Source: CAILHX01 sp046155285
Lineage (GTDB): Bacteria > Pseudomonadota > Gammaproteobacteria > Burkholderiales > Methylophilaceae
NCBI GenBank assembly: GCA_046155285.1
Contig: JBJXEA010000024.1
Coordinates: 21,967 to 85,966 of the forward strand
DNA: 64,000 nucleotides
Direction of reading: 5' to 3'
Numbering within the stretch: position 1 is the first letter of the stretch; the number at the start of each line of letters is the position of its first letter. Below, in pieces: positions 1 to 8,476 of this stretch. A program made the position numbers and the translations under genes. The notes beneath the pieces are model-generated. The model was not told the DNA's origin. It did not search any database and saw only the letters and a list, made by a program, of their open reading frames with translations.

Positions 1-1712
1 GGTTGCAAACGCACGGGTTTGTAAGCCAAGCGATTATCTTGGCTGAAATACAAGGAGTGCTTAAGCCAGTTTTCGTCATCGCGTGCGGCAAAGTCTTCGC
101 GGCAATGTGCGCCACGGCTCTCAGTTCTGGCTTCAGCTGCGTTCATGGTGGCTATTGCCACTTCCACCAGATTATCCAGCTCCAAAGCCTCAACCCGCGC
201 GGTATTAAACACCTTGTTATGGTCTTTGATTTCTGTGGATCGCACGCGTTGCGCTACTTCGGCCATCTCGGTTACGCCTTGTTTGAGCAAGTCAGGAAAA
301 CGAAACACGCCGCAATGGGTTTGCATGGTTTTACGTAAACTTGCACCTACATCAGGTACGCGCTCGCCCTGTTTTTGATTATCCAAACGTGACAGCCTTG
401 CCAGCGTTTCTTGTCCGGCGTCGGCAGGCATTAGTTTGTGGCTGGAGAGTCGCGCATCCTTCGCCATTTGCTCGCCCGCAGCACGCCCAAACACCACTAA
501 ATCCAGAAGTGAATTAGAACCCAAGCGGTTCGCACCATGCACCGAAACACAAGCGCATTCGCCTACGGCGTATAAACCCGGCACTGGCTCATCAACGCCG
601 TCTTTGTTTGGAATCACGACTTGCCCATGTAAATTGGTAGGAATCCCGCCCATCATGTAATGCACGGTTGGCACCACGGGGATGGGGTCTTTGGCCGGAT
701 CCACGCTGGCGAAAGTCATGGCGATGTCGCGTATGCCGGGTAATCGCGCTTTAATGGTGGCTTCGCCCAAGTGATCCAGCTTCAAATAAACCGCGTCTTT
801 ATTGATTCCCACGCCACGCCCCTGTTTGACCTCGGTGGCAATGGCACGGCTGACTACATCACGGCTAGCAAGGTCTTTTGCCGTCGGCGCGTAACGCTCC
901 ATAAAGCGCTCGCCCTCGCTATTCACCAAATAGCCGCCTTCGCCGCGCACGCCCTCGGTAATCAGCACGCCAGCGCCTAACACGCCGGTGGGGTGGAATT
1001 GCCAGAATTCCATATCCTGTAAGGGGATACCCGCTCGTGCCGCCAGCCCCAAACCGTCACCAGTGTTGATGAAGGCGTTGGTACTGGCTTCAAAAATCCG
1101 TCCTGCACCACCAGTGGCAAACAGTGTGGTTTTGGCTTCAAACAAAGTCACGTCGCCAGTCTCGATTTCCATTGCGGTCACACCCAATACCGCGCCTTCG
1201 GCATCACGTACCAGATCCAGCGCCAGCCATTCGATGAAAAACTTGGTGTTGGCGTGCACATTGCGTTGGTACAAAGTGTGCAGCATGGCGTGGCCAGTTC
1301 TATCAGCCACGGCACAGGTGCGTGAAATCGCGGATTCGCCATAATTTTTAGTCATGCCGCCGAACGGGCGTTGGAAGATTTTACCGTTATCTAAGCGGTC
1401 AAACGGCATACCGAAGTGTTCCAGCTCGATAATCGCCTTGGCGGCGTTCTTGCACATGAACTCAATCGCATCTTGGTCGCCGAGGTAATCCGAGCCCTTG
1501 ATGGTGTCGTACATATGCCACAGCCAATTATCGTCGCTGACGTTGCCTAGGGCTGCCGCAATGCCGCCTTGCGCCGCGACCGTGTGCGAGCGGGTGGGGA
1601 ACACTTTGGACAGCACGGCGACGCTTAAACCTTCATCCGCCAACTGCAAAGCTGCGCGTAAGCCCGCTCCGCCACCACCGATTACTACCGCATCAAATGT
1701 CAATTTATTCAC
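1..1712 (-). CDS. sdhA: Succinate dehydrogenase flavoprotein subunit (C-terminus off window)
   Basis: Catalytic flavoprotein of respiratory complex II; it oxidises succinate to fumarate and passes electrons to SdhB and then quinone. Reading from a GTG at 1712, the first residues hold the dinucleotide-binding GGGGAG motif (residues 12-17) and the TRSHTVAAQGG segment whose His43 is the usual covalent FAD attachment site. Further on are HPTG, the GVRGEGG active-site loop and HGANRLGSNSLLD. About 570 codons are present; the frame reaches the edge at YKPVRLQP, so roughly a dozen residues are missing. The start lies 2 bases beyond the sdhD stop. sdhB is expected just outside the window. Confidence 0.96.
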   Translation of the reverse strand, partial: MNKLTFDAVVIGGGGAGLRAALQLADEGLSVAVLSKVFPTRSHTVAAQGGIAAALGNVSDDNWLWHMYDTIKGSDYLGDQDAIEFMCKNAAKAIIELEHFGMPFDRLDNGKIFQRPFGGMTKNYGESAISRTCAVADRTGHAMLHTLYQRNVHANTKFFIEWLALDLVRDAEGAVLGVTAMEIETGDVTLFEAKTTLFATGGAGRIFEASTNAFINTGDGLGLAARAGIPLQDMEFWQFHPTGVLGAGVLITEGVRGEGGYLVNSEGERFMERYAPTAKDLASRDVVSRAIATEVKQGRGVGINKDAVYLKLDHLGEATIKARLPGIRDIAMTFASVDPAKDPIPVVPTVHYMMGGIPTNLHGQVVIPNKDGVDEPVPGLYAVGECACVSVHGANRLGSNSLLDLVVFGRAAGEQMAKDARLSSHKLMPADAGQETLARLSRLDNQKQGERVPDVGASLRKTMQTHCGVFRFPDLLKQGVTEMAEVAQRVRSTEIKDHNKVFNTARVEALELDNLVEVAIATMNAAEARTESRGAHCREDFAARDDENWLKHSLYFSQDNRLAYKPVRLQ

Positions 1713-1714
1713 TG

Positions 1715-2065
1715 TTAAGCACCATTCCACAAAATCATTACCGTCCATATGGCATAAACCACCAGCAGCGCCACCACCAGCCATTGCAACACCGCGCGAA
1801 TCTTGGGCGGCTGTACGTAATCTTTCAAAATGTCGCGCATCCCTAGCCATGCGTGCAGATAGAGACTGAACAAAAACAAGCCGGTAAACAATCGCATCCA
1901 CACCGGCGCAAACAGCGCTTGCCAGATTTCAAACTGGTGCGGGGCTTGCATCAAAACCAAGCCAAACAACAACAGCGAATAGAGCGCCATGATGAGCGCT
2001 GTGGCACGTTGCAACAGCCAGCCGCGGAAGCCAGAATAGCCGCTGGAGAAGAAGTGATTTAGCAT
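1715..2065 (-). CDS. sdhD: Succinate dehydrogenase membrane anchor subunit
   Basis: Small membrane anchor of complex II (116 aa, three predicted membrane spans) that helps bind haem b and ubiquinone. The segment HAWLGMRDILKDY carries the expected haem-ligand His and the quinone-site Asp-Tyr pair. The open frame extends further upstream, but that extension lies over sdhC and has no membrane character. The ATG at 2065, inside the last codons of sdhC, gives the normal length and a 7-base overlap, so it was chosen. Confidence 0.92.
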   Translation of the reverse strand: MLNHFFSSGYSGFRGWLLQRATALIMALYSLLLFGLVLMQAPHQFEIWQALFAPVWMRLFTGLFLFSLYLHAWLGMRDILKDYVQPPKIRAVLQWLVVALLVVYAIWTVMILWNGA

Positions 2066-2445
2066 ATTTTGACTGCCAATAACAAAGTCAGCAGTAACCC
2101 GCCTGCTAATACCAGCTTGCTGCTTAGGCGAGCGCTGGTGGGCGCTGTGCCCCAATGCACGTCCATGGCTAAATGGCGTAATCCTGCCAAAAAGTGATGA
2201 AAAAATGCCCACGCCAAACCCAACACCACCAACTTGGCGAGGGGGTGCGTCAGCAGCATCCGTACCTGCTCAAAACCTGTGGCTGATTGCAAGGATTGTT
2301 GCAAACACCACAGCACCAGCGGCAATACCAAAAACAACAAGAATCCACTCACTCGATGCAGGATAGACACCAGCGCATTGATGGGCAGCCTGATGCTGAG
2401 CAGATTCAGGTTTTTTGGGCGCGACACAGGGCGTTGTTTGACCAT
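2059..2445 (-). CDS. sdhC: Succinate dehydrogenase cytochrome b556 subunit
   Basis: 128-aa membrane anchor of complex II. The early ILHRVSGF segment contains the Ser and Arg of the ubiquinone pocket. The later HHFLAGLRHLAMD contains the conserved haem b histidine. Three hydrophobic spans follow the family pattern. It starts 5 bases after the malic enzyme stop and overlaps sdhD, so malic enzyme, sdhC, sdhD and sdhA look like one transcript. Confidence 0.95.
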   Translation of the reverse strand: MVKQRPVSRPKNLNLLSIRLPINALVSILHRVSGFLLFLVLPLVLWCLQQSLQSATGFEQVRMLLTHPLAKLVVLGLAWAFFHHFLAGLRHLAMDVHWGTAPTSARLSSKLVLAGGLLLTLLLAVKIC

Positions 2446-2449
2446 AAAT

Positions 2450-3643
2450 TTACTCGCTTGCAGCCTTGGCCACGGCGGGTGCGACGCGTTCTAGCAGGCG
2501 CGGGTCAAACGGTTTTGGAATGAAATATTCTTTGCCAAACTTAAGCTCTTTAAGGTTGTAAGCATCCAGCACTGACTGCGGCACAGGTTCACGTGCTAAC
2601 TCGGCCAGTGCCTTGGCGGCGGCTATCTGCATGGCTTCGGTGATTTGCTTGGCGCGTGCATCTAATGCGCCACGGAACAAGTAAGGGAAGCACAGCGCGT
2701 TGTTCACTTGGTTAGGGAAGTCGGAACGACCGGTGGCCATAATGATGTCATCACGCTGCGCGTGCGCGACAGACGGCAGAATCTCGGGATCAGGGTTGGC
2801 CAGTGCAAATATCACGGGCTTAGCTGCCATGGTTTTGACCAGCTCTGGCGGCAGCGCATTGGCCGCAGATACGCCGATAAACACATCCGAACCGGGCATC
2901 ACGTCGGCCAAATCACGCGCATTGGTTTCGCGCGCCAAGTCTTGTGGCAATACACCAATATCTGTGCGACCTGTATGCACTACGCCGGTTCTATCCACCA
3001 GCGTAATGTCGGTCGCGCCCATGATTTTGAGCAATCTGGCGCAAGCGCAACCCGCCGCACCCGCACCCAAGAACACGATTTTCGCGCTTTCCAGTTTCTT
3101 GCCTTGCAGCTCCAAAGCATTCAATAGCGCGGCGCAGACGATGACGGCAGTGCCGTGCTGGTCGTCGTGAAACACCGGAATATCCAAACGCTCTTTGAGC
3201 TCTTTTTCGATACGGAAACAATGCGGCGCGGCGATGTCTTCTAAATTGATGCCACCAAAAGTAGGCGCAATATTGACCACGGTTTCGATGAAAGCCTCAA
3301 TGGAGGGGGCTTTGATTTCAATGTCGAACACGTCTATGCCCGCAAACAGCTTGAACAACACCGCCTTGCCTTCCATTACCGGCTTGCCCGCCAGCGCGCC
3401 TACATTGCCCAGTCCTAATACCGCCGTGCCATCGGTAATTACCGCCACCAGATTGCCTTTGTTGGTGTATTTATAGGCATTAGCTTCATCCCTATGAATC
3501 TCGCGTACCGGCTCGGCCACGCCTGGGGTATATGCCAGCGACAGGTCTGCTGCGGTGGCGCATGGTTTGGAGGATTCCACTGAGAGCTTTCCCGGTTTAG
3601 GAAATTCGTGGTAATCAAGGGCTCGTTGTTTTAGGTCGCTCAT
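2450..3643 (-). CDS. Malic enzyme (NAD(P)-dependent, short form without PTA domain)
   Basis: Oxidatively decarboxylates malate to pyruvate and CO2. The 397-aa protein has the catalytic Tyr in LAYTPGVAEP (Tyr38), the Lys in MEGKAVLFK (Lys93), metal ligands in INLEDIAAPHCF (Glu135, Asp136) and a Rossmann GAGAAG motif at about 193-198. It resembles the N-terminal half of E. coli MaeB but lacks the roughly 330-residue phosphotransacetylase-like regulatory domain. Cofactor preference cannot be read with certainty. It sits 6 bases after the GntR gene and 5 before sdhC, which suits a path from succinate through malate to pyruvate. Confidence 0.92.
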   Translation of the reverse strand: MSDLKQRALDYHEFPKPGKLSVESSKPCATAADLSLAYTPGVAEPVREIHRDEANAYKYTNKGNLVAVITDGTAVLGLGNVGALAGKPVMEGKAVLFKLFAGIDVFDIEIKAPSIEAFIETVVNIAPTFGGINLEDIAAPHCFRIEKELKERLDIPVFHDDQHGTAVIVCAALLNALELQGKKLESAKIVFLGAGAAGCACARLLKIMGATDITLVDRTGVVHTGRTDIGVLPQDLARETNARDLADVMPGSDVFIGVSAANALPPELVKTMAAKPVIFALANPDPEILPSVAHAQRDDIIMATGRSDFPNQVNNALCFPYLFRGALDARAKQITEAMQIAAAKALAELAREPVPQSVLDAYNLKELKFGKEYFIPKPFDPRLLERVAPAVAKAASE

Positions 3644-3649
3644 AATTTT

Positions 3650-4372
3650 TTACTCAAGATGGTTTAAGTAGTGATGGTCTTCGGTCAAACACAGCCCCAA
3701 GCGCCATTCCATGGGTTTGTCACCATAAGTGTAGGATACGCGCTCTATACTGAGCAAAGGCGTACCAAGCGCAAGATTAAGCTGGTCTGCCACTTCTTGA
3801 TTTGCGCCAACAGCGGCGAGCCGCTCTTCGGCACGCACCATGCTGATGCCCAACTGGGTTTCGTACATGCGATACATGGAGCCGCCGAAGGTCTCAATGC
3901 GGCTTGCTGTCACGCCTTTGAATGGTGTTGCGGGCAGCACGATGTGATCCAGAATCAATGGTTTTTTCGAGAACAGCAGTAGTCGTTTCACTACGACTAC
4001 CGCACTACCGGCCTTGATCTCCAGCAGCTTCGCCACGTCGGCGCCGGCTTTGCCGCGCTCGCAGCTTAGCAATTGATTGTCCAGCAATTCCTTGGTGCCA
4101 TCAGCGGCAACCAAGCGCAAAAAGCGTAGCTGTATGCCTTTTTCTTCGTGCGTGGCGACAAACGTGCCTTTGCCCTGACGGCGTACCAAAATGCTTTCCG
4201 TCGCCAGTTCATCTATGGCTTTACGCACCGTACCTTGGCTTACACCAAAGCGGCTGGCCAATTCCATCTCGCTGGGAATAGCCTCGCCTGGACGCCATTC
4301 ACTGGCGACCAAACTCTGCGTAATCAGCGCTTTGATTTGCTGGTAAAGCGGACTGAAGTTAGGGGCATTCAT
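3650..4372 (-). CDS. GntR-family (HutC/UTRA type) transcriptional regulator
   Basis: 240-aa regulator. Residues 8-75 form a GntR winged helix-turn-helix (PSEMELASRFGVSQGTVRKA then a RRQGKGTFV wing). The rest is a UTRA ligand-binding domain of the HutC subfamily, which usually senses small carboxylates, sugars or amino-acid derivatives. It heads the malic enzyme-sdhCDA unit and is divergent from the CoA-ester lyase and prp unit. A perfect palindrome in the divergent gap is the obvious candidate operator. The inducer is unknown; an intermediate of the methylcitrate or C5-CoA route is a reasonable guess. Confidence 0.9.
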   Translation of the reverse strand: MNAPNFSPLYQQIKALITQSLVASEWRPGEAIPSEMELASRFGVSQGTVRKAIDELATESILVRRQGKGTFVATHEEKGIQLRFLRLVAADGTKELLDNQLLSCERGKAGADVAKLLEIKAGSAVVVVKRLLLFSKKPLILDHIVLPATPFKGVTASRIETFGGSMYRMYETQLGISMVRAEERLAAVGANQEVADQLNLALGTPLLSIERVSYTYGDKPMEWRLGLCLTEDHHYLNHLE

Positions 4373-4416
4373 GATGGTTATAAATTTAGCGCAGTTTCTT
4401 TTTTTAGTCTAGTGTT

Positions 4417-4438
4417 TTATATCTTATATAAGATATAA
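4417..4438. promoter_or_regulatory. 22-bp perfect palindrome, candidate GntR operator
   Basis: The 22 bases are fully self-complementary (core ATATCTTATATAAGATAT at 4419-4436). They sit in the 148-bp gap between the GntR gene and the rightward operon, ending 8 bases before a good -35 hexamer. GntR/HutC proteins bind AT-rich dyads as dimers, so this is the best operator candidate. The assignment is inference; the symmetry is directly visible. Confidence 0.7.
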
Positions 4439-4446
4439 GATTTTTG

Positions 4447-4474
4447 TTGACACTGGTTTTTTATGTCATATAGA
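4447..4474 (+). promoter_or_regulatory. Sigma70-type promoter of the C5-CoA/methylcitrate operon
   Basis: Perfect -35 TTGACA (4447-4452), 16-base spacer, and -10 TATAGA (4469-4474). The first start codon follows at 4521 after an AGGAAA ribosome site near 4510. The promoter lies immediately downstream of the palindrome, a layout that allows repression or activation by the divergent GntR protein. Confidence 0.7.
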
Positions 4475-4520
4475 ATCGGGCAATGTTTTATTGTCGTCGC
4501 TCCTAACTTAGGAAACCCGC

Positions 4521-5402
4521 ATGAATAACTACTTTCGCCCGCGCCGCTCCATGCTCTATGTGCCGGGTTGCAATCTTCGCTATCTGGAAAAAGCACGCGA
4601 ATTGCGTGCGGATTCGCTTATTCTGGATTTGGGCGACCCGATTTTAATCGCGGCTAAAGAAGAATCCCGTCAGAACGTGGTCGGAGCGGTGAAGCAAGGT
4701 GGGTTTGGCTCGCGCGAGGTGGTGATTCGTGTCAATGACCTGGATTCGCCTTGGGGACACGATGATATCAAGGCCGTCGCCAACATCGGCGCGGATGCCA
4801 TTCTATTCACCAATATCGAAAGCCGCGACGATGTGTTGTCTGGACTGGCCGAGTTGGATGCCGCAGGCGGGAAGAGCGTGCCGGTGATGGTGATGATAGA
4901 AAGTCCGCTAGCCGTGCTACACGCCGAAGAAATCGCCAGCGCGTCAGATCGTATAGCTTGCATGATTATGGCCACCTCCGACCTCATTTCTCAAATGCAC
5001 GCACGCACCACCAGCGACCGCATTCCTTTATTGGCCAGTCTGTCCATGGTGATTTTGGCGGCGCGTGCTTACAAGCGCGGCGTGGTGGACGGCATCAACA
5101 GCCACCTCAAAGATATGGAGGCGTTCGAGTTCGCCTGCCGCTTGGGGCGCGATATGGGCTTCGACGGCAAGTCGCTGGTACACCCTTTACAGTTGGATTA
5201 CGCCAATGATGCATTTACGCCGAAATCCAGTGAAGTCAAAACTGCACGCGAAATCATCACTGCGCTGTCAGCCGCCAATGCGGCGGGTCGCGGCACGGTG
5301 GTGGTGAATGATAGATTGGTGGAACATCATCATGTCGCCGCCGCCAAGCAATTGCTTAATTTGAGCGAAATGATAGAGAAACTAGAAGCTGAGCATGTCT
5401 AA
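4521..5402 (+). CDS. CitE-family CoA-ester lyase (malyl-CoA / beta-methylmalyl-CoA lyase-like)
   Basis: 293-aa HpcH/HpaI-CitE superfamily TIM barrel. Family members cleave malyl-, methylmalyl- or citramalyl-CoA, or the citryl-ACP bond. Visible landmarks are RRSMLYVPG at the N-terminus, VIRVND with the substrate Arg, metal ligands in MIESPLAV (Glu) and ATSDL (Asp), SLVHPLQL, and a C-terminal lid. The usual LEDAV/LEDSV motif reads LGDPI, so its Glu is replaced by Gly. The gene overlaps the mesaconyl-CoA hydratase gene by 8 bases, which argues for beta-methylmalyl-CoA (glyoxylate plus propionyl-CoA) as substrate. Citramalyl-CoA or malyl-CoA remain possible. Confidence 0.85.
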   Translation: MNNYFRPRRSMLYVPGCNLRYLEKARELRADSLILDLGDPILIAAKEESRQNVVGAVKQGGFGSREVVIRVNDLDSPWGHDDIKAVANIGADAILFTNIESRDDVLSGLAELDAAGGKSVPVMVMIESPLAVLHAEEIASASDRIACMIMATSDLISQMHARTTSDRIPLLASLSMVILAARAYKRGVVDGINSHLKDMEAFEFACRLGRDMGFDGKSLVHPLQLDYANDAFTPKSSEVKTAREIITALSAANAAGRGTVVVNDRLVEHHHVAAAKQLLNLSEMIEKLEAEHV

Positions 5403-6438
5403 TACGGGCAATTTTTTCGAGGACTTCAAGCTCGGCCAAGTGCTGCGCCACGCAACGCCACGTACTGTGAGCGAAGGTGATGCGTCTCTGTACATCGCGC
5501 TCACCGGCAGCCGTCACATTGTCCCTAGTGCCAAGACTATTGCGCTGAGTTTAGGTTATCGAGACCGCCCGATAGACGACTTACTGGCGTTTCATATTGC
5601 TTTTGGCAAGACCGTACCTGACATTTCCGTCAATGCTGTGGCTAATTTGGGTTATGCCGACGTGCGCTTTGTGCAACCGGTGTATGCGGGCGACACGCTG
5701 AGTACCACTTCCAACGTCATCGGTCTAAAGCAAAACAGCAACGGCAAGGCCGGTGTGGTGTATGTACGTTCGGTTGCCAGCAACCAACACAATCAAGCAG
5801 TGCTGTCATGGGTGCGCTGGGTAATGGTGCATAAGCACGACTTGCAAGTCGCCGCTCCGGAAACGGTTATTCCTGAATTGCCTAGCGTGGTGAGTGTTGA
5901 TCAATTGGCGGTCAATTTAAGCGTTCAGCAATGGGATACCACACTCACTGGGGGCTCACGTTTGTGGGATGACTACCAAGTGGGCGAGCGCATCAATCAT
6001 CCGGCGGGGATGACGGTGGAAGAAGCCGACCATACGCTGGCGACTAAGCTCTATCAAAACAACGCACGCTTGCATTTTGACGCACTGATGATGGAAAAAA
6101 CCGCCTTTGGCCGACGCTTGATGTACGGCGGCCACGTCATTTCCGTGTGTCGCGCATTGAGTTACGACGGTTTGGAAAACGTGTTGAGCATCGCCGCCAT
6201 CAACGCCGGCAACCACTGCAACCCAAGTTTTGGCGGGGATACTTTTTACGCCTGGACGGAAGTGCTGGAAAAATGGAGTTTGCCCAATCGCAGCGACATA
6301 GGTGCGTTGCGATTACGTTTGGTGGGCTTAAGAAATATCACCGCCACAGAGTTAGCCAACACTCACACTGTCGATGGGAAGTTTCACGTTAACGTGGTGT
6401 TGGATTTAGATTACACCGTGTTAATGCCACGACGTTGA
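5395..6438 (+). CDS. mch: Mesaconyl-CoA hydratase (beta-methylmalyl-CoA dehydratase), MaoC-type
   Basis: 347-aa double-hotdog hydratase of the MaoC superfamily. It closely follows the remembered pattern of mesaconyl-CoA hydratase of the ethylmalonyl-CoA pathway: GNFFEDFKLGQ at the start, TPRTVSEGDASLY, the Asp/His segment IDDLLAFHIAFGKTVPDIS (about 60-78), then a second hotdog with MTVEEADHTLATKLYQNNARLHF and FGRRLMYGGHVIS, ending ALRLRLVGLRN and DLDYTVLMPR. It reversibly interconverts mesaconyl-CoA and beta-methylmalyl-CoA. Lying between two CitE-like lyases and ahead of prpBCD, it probably works with the lyase to yield propionyl-CoA. No crotonyl-CoA reductase or ethylmalonyl-CoA mutase gene is in this window. 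Confidence 0.88.
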   Translation: MSNTGNFFEDFKLGQVLRHATPRTVSEGDASLYIALTGSRHIVPSAKTIALSLGYRDRPIDDLLAFHIAFGKTVPDISVNAVANLGYADVRFVQPVYAGDTLSTTSNVIGLKQNSNGKAGVVYVRSVASNQHNQAVLSWVRWVMVHKHDLQVAAPETVIPELPSVVSVDQLAVNLSVQQWDTTLTGGSRLWDDYQVGERINHPAGMTVEEADHTLATKLYQNNARLHFDALMMEKTAFGRRLMYGGHVISVCRALSYDGLENVLSIAAINAGNHCNPSFGGDTFYAWTEVLEKWSLPNRSDIGALRLRLVGLRNITATELANTHTVDGKFHVNVVLDLDYTVLMPRR

Positions 6439-6448
6439 CGTTTCTAGG

Positions 6449-6549
6449 CCGTCATTCCCGCGTAGGCGGGAATCCAGTCAAATATCTACGGAGTGATCCA
6501 TGGAGCAACAGGAGGCTCGACTGGATTCCCGCCTACGCGGGAATGACGG
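6449..6549. repeat. dRS3-like paired inverted repeat, copy 1
   Basis: Two perfect 31-base inverted arms (6449-6479 and 6519-6549) flank a 39-base spacer. Each arm contains ATTCCC-N8-GGGAAT, itself a small palindrome. The element lies between mch and the second CitE-like gene, so it sits inside the presumed operon and would form a large hairpin in the mRNA. Two further paired copies occur near 46.4 and 61.3 kb. Confidence 0.92.
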
Positions 6550-6586
6550 TGGAGCGTTTAGCACAGCAGTATTTTGAGGATAAGCA

Positions 6587-7576
6587 ATGACTATTTCTAC
6601 ACATCCTAATGACGCACTTTTTGGCGGCGAAAAATCGTTTCCGCTGATTCCTGCCTGCGAGCATTTCGCTGGTAGTGAAAAACTCATCCTGAAAGCGCTT
6701 GCGTTGCAAGACAGTATAGGCGCGGTGTTCGACATCACTTGTGATTGTGAGGATGGTGCAGCAGCGGGGCAAGAGTGCGAACACGCCGAGATGATAGTGC
6801 GCGTTCTGAATAGCGAAGATAACAAACACAAAATGGCGGGCGCACGCATCCACGATTACAGCCACCCCGCTTGGAAGCAGGACATAGATATTCTCGTGGG
6901 CGGCGCGGGAAAACTATTGGCCTACATCACCATCCCCAAATCTACGCACGTGGCGCAAGCGGCGGAGATGATTGCCTACATCCAAAAGATCGCAAAATTC
7001 CATGGAATTGAACGCGAAATTCCCATCCATGTGCTAATTGAGACCCACGGTGCGTTGCACGATGTGTACGAAATCGCCGCCTTGCCTTGGTTGCAAGTGC
7101 TGGATTTTGGCCTGATGGACTTTGTCAGCGCTCACAACGGTGCGATTCCCGCCTCCGCCATGCGTAGTCCGGGACAATTTGAACATAGGCTATTGGCACG
7201 CGCCAAGGCCGAAGTGGTGGCCGCGGCATTGGCGCACGGGGTGGTTCCGGCACACAACGTCACGCTGGACTTGAAGAATGCCGAAACGACATTTTCCGAT
7301 GCCAGCCGCGCACGCAATGAATTCGGCTTTATGCGCATGTGGAGCATTTATCCGACGCAAATTCAGGCCATCGTAGATGCAATGAAGCCGGATTACAGTG
7401 AGGTGGCGGATGCTGCCAACATTCTACTCGCCGCGCAACATGCCGATTGGGGGCCAATACAATATGACGGCGAACTGCATGACCGCGCCACTTATCGCTA
7501 CTTCTGGGAAGTTTTGCAAAAAGCCAAACTCACCAAAGTTGAGATTTCGGCGGATGCGCTCAAGGCATTCTTTTAA
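6587..7576 (+). CDS. HpcH/HpaI aldolase / CitE-like protein (second CoA-ester lyase)
   Basis: 329-aa member of the same superfamily as the first lyase but a distinct subfamily. It keeps the acidic CDCEDGA motif, ARIHD, metal-ligand candidates in LIETHGAL (Glu) and FGLMDF (Asp), and SIYPTQI corresponding to the usual IHPKQ. A GAGG ribosome site precedes the ATG. The gene lies just beyond the dRS3-like element and 15 bases before prpB. Relatives are annotated only as aldolase/citrate lyase family. A role as malyl-CoA lyase, thioesterase or partner of mch is inference from context. Confidence 0.8.
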   Translation: MTISTHPNDALFGGEKSFPLIPACEHFAGSEKLILKALALQDSIGAVFDITCDCEDGAAAGQECEHAEMIVRVLNSEDNKHKMAGARIHDYSHPAWKQDIDILVGGAGKLLAYITIPKSTHVAQAAEMIAYIQKIAKFHGIEREIPIHVLIETHGALHDVYEIAALPWLQVLDFGLMDFVSAHNGAIPASAMRSPGQFEHRLLARAKAEVVAAALAHGVVPAHNVTLDLKNAETTFSDASRARNEFGFMRMWSIYPTQIQAIVDAMKPDYSEVADAANILLAAQHADWGPIQYDGELHDRATYRYFWEVLQKAKLTKVEISADALKAFF

Positions 7577-7591
7577 TTTCAGGCGTAAACC

Positions 7592-8476
7592 ATGACCCAA
7601 CTTAATTCCGCAGGCGCACGTTTCCGCGCTGCCCTAACCGCCGAAAAGCCGCTACAGATCATAGGCGCGATTAACGCCTATCACGCCATGCTGGCCACGC
7701 AAACCGGCTACAAGGCGCTATATCTCTCCGGCGGTGGCGTGGCGGCTGGTTCGCTGGGTTTGCCGGATTTGGGCATTTCCACGTTGGAAGACGTACTGAT
7801 AGACGCGCGACGCATTACCGACGCGGTGGACACGCCATTATTAGTAGATATTGATACCGGTTTCGGCGGCGCTTTCAACATTGCCCGAACCGTCAAAGCC
7901 ATGATCAAGGCGGGTGTGGCGGCAGTACATATCGAAGACCAAGTGTCGGCAAAACGCTGTGGGCATAGACCGAATAAAGCCGTGGTGAGCCAAAGCGAAA
8001 TGGAAGACCGCGTTAAGGCTGCCGTAGATGCCAAAACCGATGCCGATTTCGTCATCATGGCGCGTACTGACGCATTGGCCGTGGAAGGGCTGCAATCAGC
8101 CATAGACCGCGCTTGCGCCTGTGTCGAAGCTGGAGCCGATGCGATATTTCCAGAGGCCATGACCGAGCTTGGCATGTACCAACAATTCGTCGCCGCCGTG
8201 AAAGTGCCAGTGCTCGCCAACATCACGGAATTCGGCTCTACGCCTTTGTTTACGGTAGGAGAGCTGGCCAGTGCCAACGTGAGCATGGTGCTGTATCCGC
8301 TGTCTGCATTTCGCGCCATGAATCAGGCCGCGCTTAAAGTTTATGAGGCTGTACGCAAAGAAGGCACACAGAAAAATGTAGTGAACTTGATGCAAAGCCG
8401 CGCTGAGTTGTACGAATTTTTGGGTTATCACGCTTTTGAAGAAAAACTGGACACCTTGTTCAAGGAGGGGAAATGA
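7592..8476 (+). CDS. prpB: 2-methylisocitrate lyase
   Basis: Cleaves 2-methylisocitrate to pyruvate and succinate, the last step of the methylcitrate cycle. The 294-aa TIM barrel has SGGGVAAGSLGLPDLG near the N-terminus, metal-binding DIDTGFGG, IEDQ followed by the catalytic KRCGH signature, and ARTDA. Length is normal for PrpB. The stop overlaps the prpC start by 4 bases, so the pair is translationally coupled. Confidence 0.96.
   Translation: MTQLNSAGARFRAALTAEKPLQIIGAINAYHAMLATQTGYKALYLSGGGVAAGSLGLPDLGISTLEDVLIDARRITDAVDTPLLVDIDTGFGGAFNIARTVKAMIKAGVAAVHIEDQVSAKRCGHRPNKAVVSQSEMEDRVKAAVDAKTDADFVIMARTDALAVEGLQSAIDRACACVEAGADAIFPEAMTELGMYQQFVAAVKVPVLANITEFGSTPLFTVGELASANVSMVLYPLSAFRAMNQAALKVYEAVRKEGTQKNVVNLMQSRAELYEFLGYHAFEEKLDTLFKEGK

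Noticed and set aside
1715..2212. Longer SdhD starting at 2212
   Set aside because: The added 49 residues overlap sdhC, lack membrane character, and the ATG at 2065 gives normal family length.
2450..3643. Truncated MaeB (lost phosphotransacetylase domain) as pseudogene
   Set aside because: The frame is intact with all malic enzyme motifs and ends just before sdhC; short malic enzymes are a known functional form.
7708..8319. 203-codon minus-strand frame inside prpB
   Set aside because: Antisense to a clear PrpB with its KRCGH signature; composition is that of a complementary-strand artefact.
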